DNA from: an uncultured Bacilli bacterium
Lineage (GTDB): Bacteria > Bacillota_I > Bacilli_A > RF39 > UBA660
Reading direction: 5' to 3'
DNA length: 37,726 bases
NCBI GenBank assembly: GCA_934090685.1
Contig: CAKOJN010000010.1
Span: 1-37,726, forward strand
Shown: one piece after another, positions 7,716 through 16,452 of the stretch
Position numbering within the stretch: the first letter of the stretch is position 1
Layout: every line of letters starts with the position of its first letter
Notes under the pieces: generated by a model
Databases searched by the model: none
Told to the model about the DNA's origin: nothing
What the model saw: the letters and a program-made list of their open reading frames with translations, nothing else
Translations under genes and position numbers: made by a program

Positions 7716-8771
7716 ATTTTCTTGCAATCTTTTATTATTTGGATTTTCTTCTAATGCTAATTCTAAGAATTTTAATCCTACTTTTTTACAATTTAAGTAA
7801 TAAAAACATAGACTTAGTATATCGTAAATGTATTCATTTTTTGAAAAGTTTTCACTTATATAACTTTTGGTATTATTATTTGTTTGAAGAGTTTTAATTC
7901 CATAGTTAATTGCATTACTGTAATCATTTAATTCATAATATAAAATCATTAATTCAGCATAGCCTTCTTTTAAGTATGGTGCTTCATTTATTGCCCTTTT
8001 ATACCAAAGTAGTGATTCATCTATTCTGTTTAGATGTTTATAACTTCTTGCGATAAATCTCATGGAAGCAGCTCTTTCATCTTTCCATAAAGCTTTTTTA
8101 AGTTTTAAATGTTTTTGTAGTGTATCAATGCAATCATTCCATCTGCCATAATACATATATTCTCTTCCTAAATAATGCATATTTCTATCGTCTTCAGGAT
8201 CTTCTTTAACTGAAAGTTCTAATAATGGTAAATATGAACTTCTTGATTTTTTAGAATCTGGATAATGATTAATTATAAGATCATCTATCAATATTTCGTT
8301 TTCTTTTTCAGCATTATTTATTGAGAGTACTTCGTGTACTGGATGTGTCCATTTATATAATTTATTTTTATGAATTTTATTTGCATAAAAACTTATTATT
8401 GGATTATCATTTTCATCTAAACTCCAATTATATGTATATGATACTCTAGTAACACTCTCATTCCATTTAGATTGAAGTATTTCTTTCCAATTTGGTTTCA
8501 TTACTTCATCTAAATCTAAACATATACATATGTCTGTGTCGTCTGGTATTAATTTAAGAGATTCGTTCCTAGCAGTGTCAAATCTCCATGGATCTATTAC
8601 TTTTTTTATAACAGTAACTCCTAATTCTTTTAATTTGGTTACAGTATTATCTGTAGATCCGGTGTCTAATACACATATGTAGTCAGAATCTTTAATTGAA
8701 TTATACCATCTTTCTACGAACTGTTCTTCATTTTTACTAATTGCATACACACATGTTTTATATTTTTTCAT
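7698..8771 (-). CDS. Family 2 glycosyltransferase with C-terminal TPR repeats (SunS-like)
   Basis: A cytoplasmic GT-A glycosyltransferase of 357 residues. The N-terminal catalytic domain shows SKNEE (12-16), the nucleotide-binding LDTGSTDNT (35-43), and the metal-binding DLD (86-88). From about residue 200 to the end there are helical TPR-like repeats (CIDTLQKHLKL, ESLLWYKRAINEAP, NAINYGIKTL). This GT2-TPR layout is that of SunS-type protein glycosyltransferases, which modify Cys, Ser or Thr side chains. It is encoded 16 bases after a collagen-like protein made almost entirely of Gly, Thr, Ala and Pro, in the same transcript. I infer that it glycosylates Thr residues of that protein, as glycosyltransferases encoded near BclA do. 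The sugar donor is unknown. Confidence 0.85.
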   Translation of the reverse strand: MKKYKTCVYAISKNEEQFVERWYNSIKDSDYICVLDTGSTDNTVTKLKELGVTVIKKVIDPWRFDTARNESLKLIPDDTDICICLDLDEVMKPNWKEILQSKWNESVTRVSYTYNWSLDENDNPIISFYANKIHKNKLYKWTHPVHEVLSINNAEKENEILIDDLIINHYPDSKKSRSSYLPLLELSVKEDPEDDRNMHYLGREYMYYGRWNDCIDTLQKHLKLKKALWKDERAASMRFIARSYKHLNRIDESLLWYKRAINEAPYLKEGYAELMILYYELNDYSNAINYGIKTLQTNNNTKSYISENFSKNEYIYDILSLCFYYLNCKKVGLKFLELALEENPNNKRLQENKKYFE

Positions 8772-8787
8772 TTATATTTCCTATAGT

Positions 8788-9474
8788 TTAAGCTGCTGCT
8801 CCGGTAGGCCCTGTTGGTCCTGTCGGTCCAGTAGGTCCGGTTGCTCCAGTCTCACCTGTTGGCCCTGTTGGTCCAGTAGGTCCGGTTGCCCCAGTCTCAC
8901 CCGTTGCTCCAGTAGGTCCTGCAGGTATAGTTAGATTAAGTATAAAATTAGGTGCTGTTCCAGATATTGATGCGCTTGCTTCACTTCCAGCTGCTCCAGT
9001 GGTAACAGTTCCTATTTCTAAAGTTGGTGTTGCTCCAGTTGCCCCAGTTGCCCCAGTAGGTCCAGTTGCTCCTGTTGCTCCGGTTGGTCCAGTAGGCCCA
9101 GTTGCCCCAGTTGCTCCGGTTGCTCCAGTCTCACCCGTTGCTCCAGTAGGTCCAGTAGGTCCAGTTGCTCCTGTTGCTCCGGTTGGTCCAGTAGGCCCAG
9201 TTGCCCCAGTAGCTCCAGTTGCTCCAGTCTCACCCGTTGCTCCAGTAGGTCCAGTTGCTCCTGTTGCTCCGGTTGCCCCAGTAGCTCCGGTTGCTCCGGT
9301 TGCCCCAGTAGGTCCGGTTGCTCCAGTAGGTCCGGTTGCCCCAGTAGGTCCGGTTGCTCCAGTTGCTCCAGTTGCACCTCCACTAGGTCCTGTTGGTCCC
9401 GTTGGTCCAGTCGCACCGTAGCATGTATAAAATGGTGGAAACACATTTGGTTTATTTCCATTACAATTTGTCAT
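8788..9474 (-). CDS. Collagen-like (BclA-type) surface protein
   Basis: A 228-residue collagen-like protein. A short leader (1-19, with Cys4, Cys18 and an FPPF motif) precedes a GXY collagen region (20-148), built from GAT, GPT and GET triplets. A non-collagenous insert at 149-185 (PTLEIGTVTTG, then TIPAG) follows, then a second GXT region (186-227). The insert is a common interruption in clostridial collagen-like proteins. There is no classical signal peptide and no C-terminal globular head as in BclA, so it may be an exosporium or surface filament whose export route is not visible. A very strong AAGGGGGAA site precedes the ATG. The gene is first in a two-gene operon with the TPR glycosyltransferase. 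Its base composition is far richer in GC than its surroundings because of the repeat codons. Confidence 0.9.
   Translation of the reverse strand: MTNCNGNKPNVFPPFYTCYGATGPTGPTGPSGGATGATGATGPTGATGPTGATGPTGATGATGATGATGATGATGPTGATGETGATGATGATGPTGPTGATGATGPTGPTGATGETGATGATGATGPTGPTGATGATGPTGATGATGATPTLEIGTVTTGAAGSEASASISGTAPNFILNLTIPAGPTGATGETGATGPTGPTGPTGETGATGPTGPTGPTGPTGAAA
8795..9410 (-). repeat. Tandem 9-base coding repeats (collagen triplets)
   Basis: Degenerate 9-base units encoding Gly-Xaa-Thr fill two blocks, interrupted at about 8920-9028 by the non-collagenous insert. Longer copies of about 80-100 bases (for example around 9060-9130 and 9160-9240) are nearly identical, which points to recent slippage or recombination and predicts length variation between strains. 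Confidence 0.85.
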
Positions 9475-9530
9475 TAAAATTCCCCCTTAATATATTATAT
9501 TTTTATTTTCATAAAATAAATAAACAATTA

Positions 9531-10304
9531 TCATTCTTTTGTAATTAAAATTATAAATTCATACATTAGAATAGATATAATAATTAGTAAAAATATGCCT
9601 GTCATAACTAAATTTAAATTAAATATTTGTGAACCATATAGTATTAAATATCCAATGCCGGCTTTAGATGTTAAAAATTCTCCCATTATAACACCTATTA
9701 AGCACATCGAAATATTGATTTTCAAAGTATTTAAAATAATTTTTTTATTTTCTGGTATAACTACATTTATTAATGTGCTTATTTTTGATGCGTTAAAAGT
9801 TTTAAATAATTTTATTTTTAATTTATCAGTGTTTTCAAAACCATTGTATATTGTTTGTATGCTTACAATAATTGAAATAAGTATGGCCATAGTAATTATA
9901 CCTTTAGTATTAGCACCTATCCATATTATTATAATTGGACCTAACGCTACTTTAGGAAGTGAATTTAATACTATTAAATATGGATCACATATTTTTGATA
10001 AAGTTTTAAAATTATATAATATTATCGAAATAATTAAAGATAAAATAGTAGTTATTATAAATGATACCAATGTTTCTTTAGTTGTTACCCAGATATGAAA
10101 TAAGAGATTATTATTAATATAGAGATTTTTTAAAGTAAACAATATATTTTTTGGAGAACTTGTTATAAATGTATTAACAATATTTTTATCTGATAAATAT
10201 TGCCACAAAATAATAAATATTACAAATATTAATATTTGATAAAGCAAAATTTTTATTTTATTTAATTTTAATTTTTTTAGATATTTTTTTTGTTCTTTTG
10301 ACAT
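9531..10304 (-). CDS. ABC transporter permease, NitT/TauT (SsuC-like) family
   Basis: A 257-residue integral membrane protein of the BPD_transp_1 fold, with about six hydrophobic segments. The EAA loop is visible around residues 155-195, where KLFKTFNASKISTLINVVIP contacts the ATPase. The C-terminal part GEFLTSKAGIGYLI is typical of the SsuC/TauC/ThiX permeases. Its ATG overlaps the ATPase stop codon by one base (TAATG at 10302-10306), so translation is coupled. It is the last gene of a three-gene importer operon. Confidence 0.92.
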   Translation of the reverse strand: MSKEQKKYLKKLKLNKIKILLYQILIFVIFIILWQYLSDKNIVNTFITSSPKNILFTLKNLYINNNLLFHIWVTTKETLVSFIITTILSLIISIILYNFKTLSKICDPYLIVLNSLPKVALGPIIIIWIGANTKGIITMAILISIIVSIQTIYNGFENTDKLKIKLFKTFNASKISTLINVVIPENKKIILNTLKINISMCLIGVIMGEFLTSKAGIGYLILYGSQIFNLNLVMTGIFLLIIISILMYEFIILITKE

Positions 10305-11053
10305 TATCCATCAATTTCCTTCCATATTTCTTCATAGTATTTTGGAAATAATGGTGACTTTCTATTTTCTATCGGTCCTTTATTACTTTCTAAATCGATT
10401 GTTAATATTTTTTTGACGTATGCAGGTCTTTTTGATAAAACGATTATTTTAGAACACATTGAGATTGCCTCTGATATATCATGCGTTACGATCAAAACTG
10501 TTTTTCCTTCTTCTTTTATTATATTATAAACGTCTTCACTAACTTTTAGTCTTGTTTGATAATCTAGCGCTGAGAAAGGTTCGTCTAAAAGTAATATATC
10601 TGGATTTAAAGCAAGTGTTCTAATTAACGCCACTCGTTGTTTCATACCACCGGATAGTGAACTTGGATATTTATCTTTAAACTCATATAAACCATATTTT
10701 TTTAATAAGTTTATGGTATATTCTTTTGTATCTTTATTTAATTTTTTTGAAATCTTGAGACCTAATAAGGCATTATCAAGTACAGTAAGCCATTGAAATA
10801 ATACAGCTTCTTGAAACATATAACCAAAAGATACATTTTGATCTATTAATATATCTCCTTTGTAGTCTTTATCTAACATAGAAATAATATTTAAGATTGA
10901 ACTTTTTCCACATCCAGACGGACCTACTATACCGATAAAATCATTTTTATTTATTGAAAATGATACATTTTCAATTGCGAGGGTTTCTCCTTTCTTTGAA
11001 TAATATGTTTTTGACAAGTTATTAACAGTTAATAAATTATTCATTAAATTCAT
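10304..11053 (-). CDS. ABC transporter ATP-binding protein, NitT/TauT family
   Basis: A 249-residue ATPase subunit. Walker A is GPSGCGKS (44-51), the Q-loop is Q81, the signature is LSGGMKQ (133-139), Walker B is LLLDEP (154-159), and the switch His is H191. The 17-base overlap with the upstream binding-protein gene and the one-base overlap with the permease indicate a tightly coupled operon. Translation may begin at either of two ATG codons, at 11053 or nine bases later; neither has a clear ribosome site, consistent with coupling. The family imports organic anions such as aliphatic sulfonates, nitrate or thiamine precursors; the substrate here is not evident. Confidence 0.94.
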   Translation of the reverse strand: MNLMNNLLTVNNLSKTYYSKKGETLAIENVSFSINKNDFIGIVGPSGCGKSSILNIISMLDKDYKGDILIDQNVSFGYMFQEAVLFQWLTVLDNALLGLKISKKLNKDTKEYTINLLKKYGLYEFKDKYPSSLSGGMKQRVALIRTLALNPDILLLDEPFSALDYQTRLKVSEDVYNIIKEEGKTVLIVTHDISEAISMCSKIIVLSKRPAYVKKILTIDLESNKGPIENRKSPLFPKYYEEIWKEIDG

Positions 11054-12014
11054 TTGTGAATAATATTGTAGTATCTAGTTTACTATCAATTGTTTTACCA
11101 TAAAGCATTATATCAATTAGTCTATCGTAATCTTGTTTTATTATTGTAGTTTTTTCATACCAAGAATCTATTTTCTTATATCTATCTACTAGAGAAGTTA
11201 AGTCTTTTAATGAAGTATCAGGAAATTGATTAATTATAGATTTTGCGATTGTTTCTGATGTGTTATCTTTTACAAATTTTAAACCTTTATTTAAAGCGTT
11301 ATTAAATTTTTTAATGATGTCTTTATTATCATTTATATAACTTTCTTTTGCATAGAATGCAGTATATGGTACAGTACCAGATATATTTCCTAAGGATGAT
11401 AAAACACATCCATATTTTTGCTTTTCAATATTTAAGGCATTTGGTTCGAATAGATTTACAAATTCGCCTTGTTTACTTATAAATGCCCCAGTTAATGCAG
11501 AAAATTCAACTGATGTATCTATATTTATATCATTTTCATTTATATTAGATTCTTTTAAAGCATATTTAAACATAAGTAATGGCATGCCGCCACTTCTACC
11601 TGCTAAAACAGTTTTTCCTTTTAAATCACTCATTTTAAATTTATTTTTTAAATCACATGGTCCGACTATAAATTGACCATCTTTTTTAGTTAAAGAAGCA
11701 AACGTCAATAATTTTTGTTTTGAATTATTATATATATAAACTGTTGCTTCTGGTCCGGAAAAACCAATATTTGCATCTCCTGATAAGACTGAAGTAGCTA
11801 CTTTGTCTGCTCCGGGTGTTAAAAGTACTTCAATATCAATATTTTGATCTTTAAAATAACCATTTTCTATTGCAGCATACCATGGAGCATAAAAAACAGA
11901 ATGTGTAACCTCCGATACTACTACTTTTGTATTTTGACTTTTATTTTTGTGTAGAGATAAAGATAATATTAGGATTAATAAAAGAGTAGTTAATATTAAA
12001 ATAATTTTTTTCAT
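11037..12014 (-). CDS. ABC transporter substrate-binding protein (NMT1/SsuA-like)
   Basis: A 325-residue solute receptor with an N-terminal hydrophobic segment (3-21) and the type II periplasmic-binding fold of the NMT1/THI5-like and SsuA families. The AIENGYFKDQNIDIEVL strand-helix and the GDANIGFSGPEA loop are characteristic. There is no lipobox Cys after the hydrophobic stretch, so it is probably held by an uncleaved helix rather than by lipid. It is the first gene of the importer operon; GTGAGG precedes the ATG. A TATAAT box on the minus strand lies in the intergenic region shared with the divergent dlt-like operon. No TPP or other riboswitch is visible upstream, so a thiamine-precursor role has no regulatory support. 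Confidence 0.9.
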   Translation of the reverse strand: MKKIILILTTLLLILILSLSLHKNKSQNTKVVVSEVTHSVFYAPWYAAIENGYFKDQNIDIEVLLTPGADKVATSVLSGDANIGFSGPEATVYIYNNSKQKLLTFASLTKKDGQFIVGPCDLKNKFKMSDLKGKTVLAGRSGGMPLLMFKYALKESNINENDINIDTSVEFSALTGAFISKQGEFVNLFEPNALNIEKQKYGCVLSSLGNISGTVPYTAFYAKESYINDNKDIIKKFNNALNKGLKFVKDNTSETIAKSIINQFPDTSLKDLTSLVDRYKKIDSWYEKTTIIKQDYDRLIDIMLYGKTIDSKLDTTILFTNEFNE

Positions 12015-12087
12015 ATATCCTCACTTTCTTTCATGTTATTATATTCATATATTTAATAAAAGTTACGCTCATAAAAATACATTTAAG

Positions 12088-12116
12088 TTGAAAAAATATT
12101 AAATATAGTATATGAT
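12088..12116 (+). promoter_or_regulatory. Sigma-A-type promoter of the dlt-like operon
   Basis: TTGAAA (12088-12093), a 17-base spacer, and TATGAT (12111-12116) lie 21 bases upstream of the GTG start, with AGGTG (12127-12131) between. Confidence 0.75.
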
Positions 12117-12137
12117 ATAAGAAAAAAGGTGTAAGAA

Positions 12138-13661
12138 GTGAGTGTTATGGAAAAGTGCATAATTAGTTATTTAGAAAAAAATTGTAAAAAGTTTGAAAAT
12201 AAAATTATTTTTGAGGAACATGATAAGCAAATTACTTATAAAGATTTCGTAAATCAAGCAAAGTGTGTAGGTAGTAGTATTCTTAGTTATGATTATTATA
12301 ATAAACCAATAGTTATTTTTATCGATAAAACTATTAATGCTTTATCGTCAATGTTTGGAGTAATATATAGTGCTAATTTCTATACAATTATAGATGTAAA
12401 TATGCCTAAAAATAGAGTTGATAATATTATTAGTACATTAGATCCAGTATTAATAATTACTGATGAAAAAAATAAAAGTAAACTTGATGATTTAAATTAT
12501 AATATAGAAACATTAACATTTGAAAAGTGTTTAAATAATAAAATAGATGATGTAAAAATTAAAAATGCTCAAGACAGATTAGTTGATATAAATCCCATGT
12601 ATATTTTATTTACATCTGGTTCAACTGGGGTACCTAAAGGAAGCGTTATATCTTATAGATCTGTTATTTCATATTGTAAATGGTTTTGTGAAACTTTTAA
12701 AATAAACAGTAATACTATTTTTGGAAGTCAAACACCTTTCTATTTTAGTATGTCAATATCTGATGTATTTTCAACTGTTATGATGGGTTCTACTTTGAAT
12801 ATTATTCCAAAATCTTATTTTTCTTTTCCATTAAATTTAATTAAATATATGGACGAGAGTAAGATTAATACAATATATTGGGTGCCTTCTGCTTTATCTA
12901 TTGTGGCAAACTTAAAAACTTTTGATGTAATTAAACCTAAATATCTTAAAAAAGTTTTATTTGCAGGAGAGGTAATGCCAATGAAACCACTTAATATATG
13001 GAGAAAAGCAATGCCTAAAATCTTATATGCTAATTTATATGGACCTACTGAACTAACAGATATATGCACATATTATATAGTTGAAAGAGAATTTTCTGAT
13101 AATGAAACTTTACCAATAGGTAAACCATGTAATAATTGTGAGGCAATCATACTTGATAAAAATAATAAGGAAGTTTCATATGGTGAAGAAGGAGAATTAT
13201 GTATTAAAGGTTCTATTATGAGTATGGGTTATTACAATAATAAAGAGAAAACTGATTCTACATTTGTACAAAACCCACTAAATAATTCATTTAATGAATT
13301 AATATATAGAACAGGGGATATAGTTAAATATAACGATAGAGGTGAGTTGATTTATTTATCAAGAAAAGATTTTCAAATAAAACATATGGGATATAGAATA
13401 GAACTTGGTGAAATAGAAACTAATATTAATGCAATGGATGGTATTACACTATGTGCCTGTATTTATGAAAATGATAATATAGTCTTGTATTATGAAGGCA
13501 AAAGTAAAGAATTAGATGTAGTTACATTTGCTAATGAAAAATTAGTTAATTATATGAGACCTAATAAAATAATTAAGTTATCAAAAATGCCATATAATTC
13601 AAATGGTAAGATAGATAGAGTAAAATTAAAAGAAATGTATAAGGAGGAACAAAATGGATAA
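12138..13661 (+). CDS. dltA: DltA-like D-alanine--carrier protein ligase (AMP-forming)
   Basis: A 507-residue ANL-superfamily adenylating enzyme. It would activate an amino or carboxylic acid (D-Ala in DltA) with ATP and load it onto the carrier protein encoded next. Core motif A3 is LFTSGSTGVPKG (157-168), A5 is LYGPTE (about 298-303), A7 is YRTGD, and the catalytic A10 Lys is K491 in NSNGKID. The length equals that of DltA. A GTG start is chosen because AGGTG lies 6 bases upstream; an in-frame ATG nine bases later is too far from it. It begins a five-gene operon. The carrier gene overlaps its end by 8 bases. Substrate specificity cannot be fixed by eye. Confidence 0.88.
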   Translation: MSVMEKCIISYLEKNCKKFENKIIFEEHDKQITYKDFVNQAKCVGSSILSYDYYNKPIVIFIDKTINALSSMFGVIYSANFYTIIDVNMPKNRVDNIISTLDPVLIITDEKNKSKLDDLNYNIETLTFEKCLNNKIDDVKIKNAQDRLVDINPMYILFTSGSTGVPKGSVISYRSVISYCKWFCETFKINSNTIFGSQTPFYFSMSISDVFSTVMMGSTLNIIPKSYFSFPLNLIKYMDESKINTIYWVPSALSIVANLKTFDVIKPKYLKKVLFAGEVMPMKPLNIWRKAMPKILYANLYGPTELTDICTYYIVEREFSDNETLPIGKPCNNCEAIILDKNNKEVSYGEEGELCIKGSIMSMGYYNNKEKTDSTFVQNPLNNSFNELIYRTGDIVKYNDRGELIYLSRKDFQIKHMGYRIELGEIETNINAMDGITLCACIYENDNIVLYYEGKSKELDVVTFANEKLVNYMRPNKIIKLSKMPYNSNGKIDRVKLKEMYKEEQNG

Positions 13662-13881
13662 AGTAATAGAAATTTTAGAAAGTGTAAAACCTGGTGTTGA
13701 TTACAAAAACGAGGATAAATTAGTCGATAATGGTATATTAGAATCATTTGATATAATAACTATTATTTCTAAATTAAATGATGAATTTGATATTGAATTT
13801 ACTGTTAATGAAGTTATACCTGAAAATTTCAATTCAGCAGAAGCATTATATAAAACAGTTTGTAAATTAGAGGAAGAGTAG
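13654..13881 (+). CDS. dltC: DltC-like acyl/D-alanyl carrier protein
   Basis: A 75-residue acidic four-helix carrier protein. The phosphopantetheine attachment site is S31 in LVDNGILESFDII, matching the DltC pattern in which Ser replaces the DSL motif. It would carry the activated acyl group as a thioester to the MBOAT protein. AAGGAGG precedes the ATG inside the end of the ligase gene. It needs 4'-phosphopantetheinylation, for which the operon carries its own transferase. Confidence 0.92.
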   Translation: MDKVIEILESVKPGVDYKNEDKLVDNGILESFDIITIISKLNDEFDIEFTVNEVIPENFNSAEALYKTVCKLEEE

Positions 13882-13882
13882 T

Positions 13883-15403
13883 ATGTTAATAAACTTATTA
13901 AAATATTTCTTTATTCTTTTTGTGTGTGTTATTTTTTATTACATACTTCCTAAAAAGATTAGATGGGTTTCACTATTAATATTTAGTTTTATTTATTATT
14001 ATATAATGAGTAAAAACTTCTTATTGCCAATTGTTTTAAGTGGTTTATCTATTTATCTTGGTGGAATTATAATTAATAAAATAAATGATAAAAAAATAGA
14101 TTGTGAAGATAAAGAATTAAAGAAAAAAATTAAGAAAAAATATAAATTATATAAAAAGATTATTATGTTAATTGTAGTAGTATTTAATATAAGTATTCTT
14201 GCTTATTTAAAATATTCTAATTTTTTTGTTAGTAGTATAAACAATATATTAAGTTTAAATATATCTAAACCATTTGACAAGATAATACTACCACTTGGAA
14301 TTTCTTATTATACTCTTATGGCGATATCATATATTGTAGATGTGTATAGAGGAAAGTATAAAGCAAGTTATAACCCTATAAGAGTAATGCTATTTATAAT
14401 CTTTTTTCCTAGTGTTCAAGAAGGACCAATTCATAGATTTGATAATATGGATTCACAATTACATGAAGGTAATAAATTTGAATATAAAAATTTATGTATA
14501 GGTGTTTTATTAATACTATGGGGATTATTCAAGAAAATGGTAATTGCAGATAGAATAGGTATATTTGTTAATAATACATTTGGAACATCTACTGGTATAA
14601 TATCATTATTAGCTATAATTTTTTATACAATAGAGTTGTATGCAGAATTTTCTGGTTTTATTGATATGGCAGTTGGTGGTGCTAAAATGTTTGGAATAGA
14701 TTTGCCATCTAACTTTAAAAGACCATTTTTCTCAAAAAATGTTGAAGAATTTTGGAGAAGATGGCATATAACATTAGGAGCATTCCTTAGAGATTATGTG
14801 TTTTATCCAATAAGTTTATCTAAAATAAATATGAAATTATCTAAATTTAATAATTCACATTTTGGTGCCTTTTTATCTAAGTTTTTAGCATCAGCAATAC
14901 CATTATTCTTTGTTTGGTTTTTGAATGGTTTATGGCATGGCGCTAGTGAAAAATATATATTATATGGTCTTTATTACTATGTAATTATGATGATTGGTTT
15001 ATTAATTGAACCTTTATTTAGAAAAATTCCTAAAAAGAAAGGCATAGATATTTTAAGAATATTGAGAACTTGGATATTTGTTGTTATAGGTATGACTATT
15101 TTTAAAGCAGATAATATTACTGATGCATTTAATGTATTAAAAAGTATATTTAATACTAGTAATGGTAATATTCTTGAATTTGGTCTAACTTATATTGACT
15201 TTATTATAATCGTTATATATTTAATAACTTTATTTATTATAGGTTATCTAAGTGAAAAAGGGAAAAATATAGTTGATTCTATTGTTGATGGTTGTGGTAT
15301 TAAGAAATTTATTGTTTATTATATATTAATAATTTCATTAATTATATTTGGTATTTATGGACCCGGATATAATGCTAGTGATTTTATATATGGACAGTTT
15401 TAG
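13883..15403 (+). CDS. dltB: MBOAT-family membrane O-acyltransferase (DltB/AlgI-like)
   Basis: A 506-residue multi-pass membrane acyltransferase. The family signature includes the invariant His H352 in NGLWHGAS, H295 in WRRWHITL, and the QEGPIHRFDN loop (179-188). These features also fit AlgI/PatA relatives, and the KMVIADRI stretch is closer to AlgI-like proteins than to classical DltB. It should move an acyl group from the carrier protein across the membrane to an envelope polymer or sugar. It starts one base after the carrier gene stop, so it is in the same operon. The symbol follows operon position and is not proof of D-alanine transfer. Confidence 0.85.
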   Translation: MLINLLKYFFILFVCVIFYYILPKKIRWVSLLIFSFIYYYIMSKNFLLPIVLSGLSIYLGGIIINKINDKKIDCEDKELKKKIKKKYKLYKKIIMLIVVVFNISILAYLKYSNFFVSSINNILSLNISKPFDKIILPLGISYYTLMAISYIVDVYRGKYKASYNPIRVMLFIIFFPSVQEGPIHRFDNMDSQLHEGNKFEYKNLCIGVLLILWGLFKKMVIADRIGIFVNNTFGTSTGIISLLAIIFYTIELYAEFSGFIDMAVGGAKMFGIDLPSNFKRPFFSKNVEEFWRRWHITLGAFLRDYVFYPISLSKINMKLSKFNNSHFGAFLSKFLASAIPLFFVWFLNGLWHGASEKYILYGLYYYVIMMIGLLIEPLFRKIPKKKGIDILRILRTWIFVVIGMTIFKADNITDAFNVLKSIFNTSNGNILEFGLTYIDFIIIVIYLITLFIIGYLSEKGKNIVDSIVDGCGIKKFIVYYILIISLIIFGIYGPGYNASDFIYGQF

Positions 15404-15411
15404 GAGGAAAT

Positions 15412-16452
15412 ATGAAATTTATTAAAGAATTAGTTTATATTATCATATTTATAATTTCTATACTACTTACAATCGATGTATTAAATAGAATATTTATTCC
15501 TAAGTGGATTCATTCATCTGATAATATGCATGGATATATAACTAGAGGTTATTTTGCTGAAGAAGAGAATTCTTTGGATGTTATATTTATGGGTAATAGT
15601 GATACTTATAGAGGAATAACTCCAATGGAAATATGGAATGATTATAATATTACTAGTTATAATTTTGTTTCTGCCGGACAGAGAATGTGGACTGGTTATT
15701 ATATGTTAATTGAAGCTTTAAAAACTCAAAAACCTAAGGTAATTATGCTTAATATTGATGGTATTTTTTCTACTAATCAATCATCAATGTCAAATTATCA
15801 AAAAGTATTCGATACAATGTTGATAAGTAAAAATAAGATTAATGCAATTATGGATCCTGCTTTTAATTTTAGTTATGGTAGAAAACTTGCATATGTTTTT
15901 CCGATAATCGCATATCATACTAGATATAATGAACTTACTAGTGAAGATTTTAAATATGCATATAGTGATTATCATAATCCATATAAAGGATTAGATATTT
16001 CAGTAGATTCTAAGCCATTTAAGGGAGACTACATTACTAATAGTGATGATGTATGGCCTCTTGATGATAAGGTCACAAAGTACTTGGATAAGTTTGTTCA
16101 AAAATGTAGGGAAGAAAAAATTGATTTAGAATTTATTTGGGTACCTTCACCTGATTCATGGAGTGCTGAGAAATCTAATGCAGTGAAAGAATATACTTTA
16201 AAAAATGATATTGATTTTATTGATTTAAATTATATTTACAAAGATATTAATATTGATTTTACTACCGATACTGCTGATGGTGGAGATCATTTAAATATAT
16301 ATGGTGCCACTAAAGTGAGTAAATATTTAGGAGAGTATTTAAATAATAATTATTCATTTGAGAAACATGATAAAAATACTATAAAGAGATGGAACAAAGA
16401 TTATAAAGAATATATAAAAATTTTGAAGGATTTAGAAAATAGTGGAAACTAA
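15412..16452 (+). CDS. SGNH-hydrolase-like extracytoplasmic protein in the DltD position
   Basis: A 346-residue protein anchored by one N-terminal helix (6-23). The nucleophile-type motif is FMGNSDTYRG with S63, and the partner motif is GDHLNIYGA with D292 and H293. This is the DltD/AlgJ/AlgX arrangement of SGNH-like acyl-transfer partners. It does not show the usual DltD signature around its Ser, so it may be a relative rather than an orthologue. It probably completes acyl transfer to the polymer at the outer face of the membrane, together with the MBOAT protein. TAGGAGGA ends 3 bases before its ATG. Its 3' end overlaps the next gene by 11 bases. Confidence 0.78.
   Translation: MKFIKELVYIIIFIISILLTIDVLNRIFIPKWIHSSDNMHGYITRGYFAEEENSLDVIFMGNSDTYRGITPMEIWNDYNITSYNFVSAGQRMWTGYYMLIEALKTQKPKVIMLNIDGIFSTNQSSMSNYQKVFDTMLISKNKINAIMDPAFNFSYGRKLAYVFPIIAYHTRYNELTSEDFKYAYSDYHNPYKGLDISVDSKPFKGDYITNSDDVWPLDDKVTKYLDKFVQKCREEKIDLEFIWVPSPDSWSAEKSNAVKEYTLKNDIDFIDLNYIYKDINIDFTTDTADGGDHLNIYGATKVSKYLGEYLNNNYSFEKHDKNTIKRWNKDYKEYIKILKDLENSGN

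Noticed and set aside
8795..9410. CRISPR-like array because of regular short repeats
   Set aside because: The repeats are contiguous 9-base coding triplets without spacers and keep an open reading frame.
8999..9461. Long open frames on the plus strand (8999-9421) and in a second minus-strand frame (9018-9461) across the collagen gene
   Set aside because: They are translations of the 9-base collagen repeats in other frames (Val-Ala-Pro and Leu-Glu-Gln runs). They have no ribosome site, and the GXY frame is the only one with a leader, insert and strong AAGGGGG.
9502..9520. TTTATTTT/AAAATAAA hairpin as terminator of the ABC operon
   Set aside because: The stem is made of A-T pairs only, with a 3-base loop and no T-run on the minus strand after it; this is expected by chance in such AT-rich sequence.
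9595..10098. 167-codon open frame on the plus strand, antisense to the ABC permease
   Set aside because: It lies entirely within the permease gene, which has clear family features and coupled start codons; the antisense frame has no ribosome site or recognisable domain.
12015..12137. TPP riboswitch or other leader controlling the ABC importer as a thiamine-precursor transporter
   Set aside because: The intergenic region is only 123 bases, is shared with a divergent promoter, and shows no thi-box CUGAGA motif.
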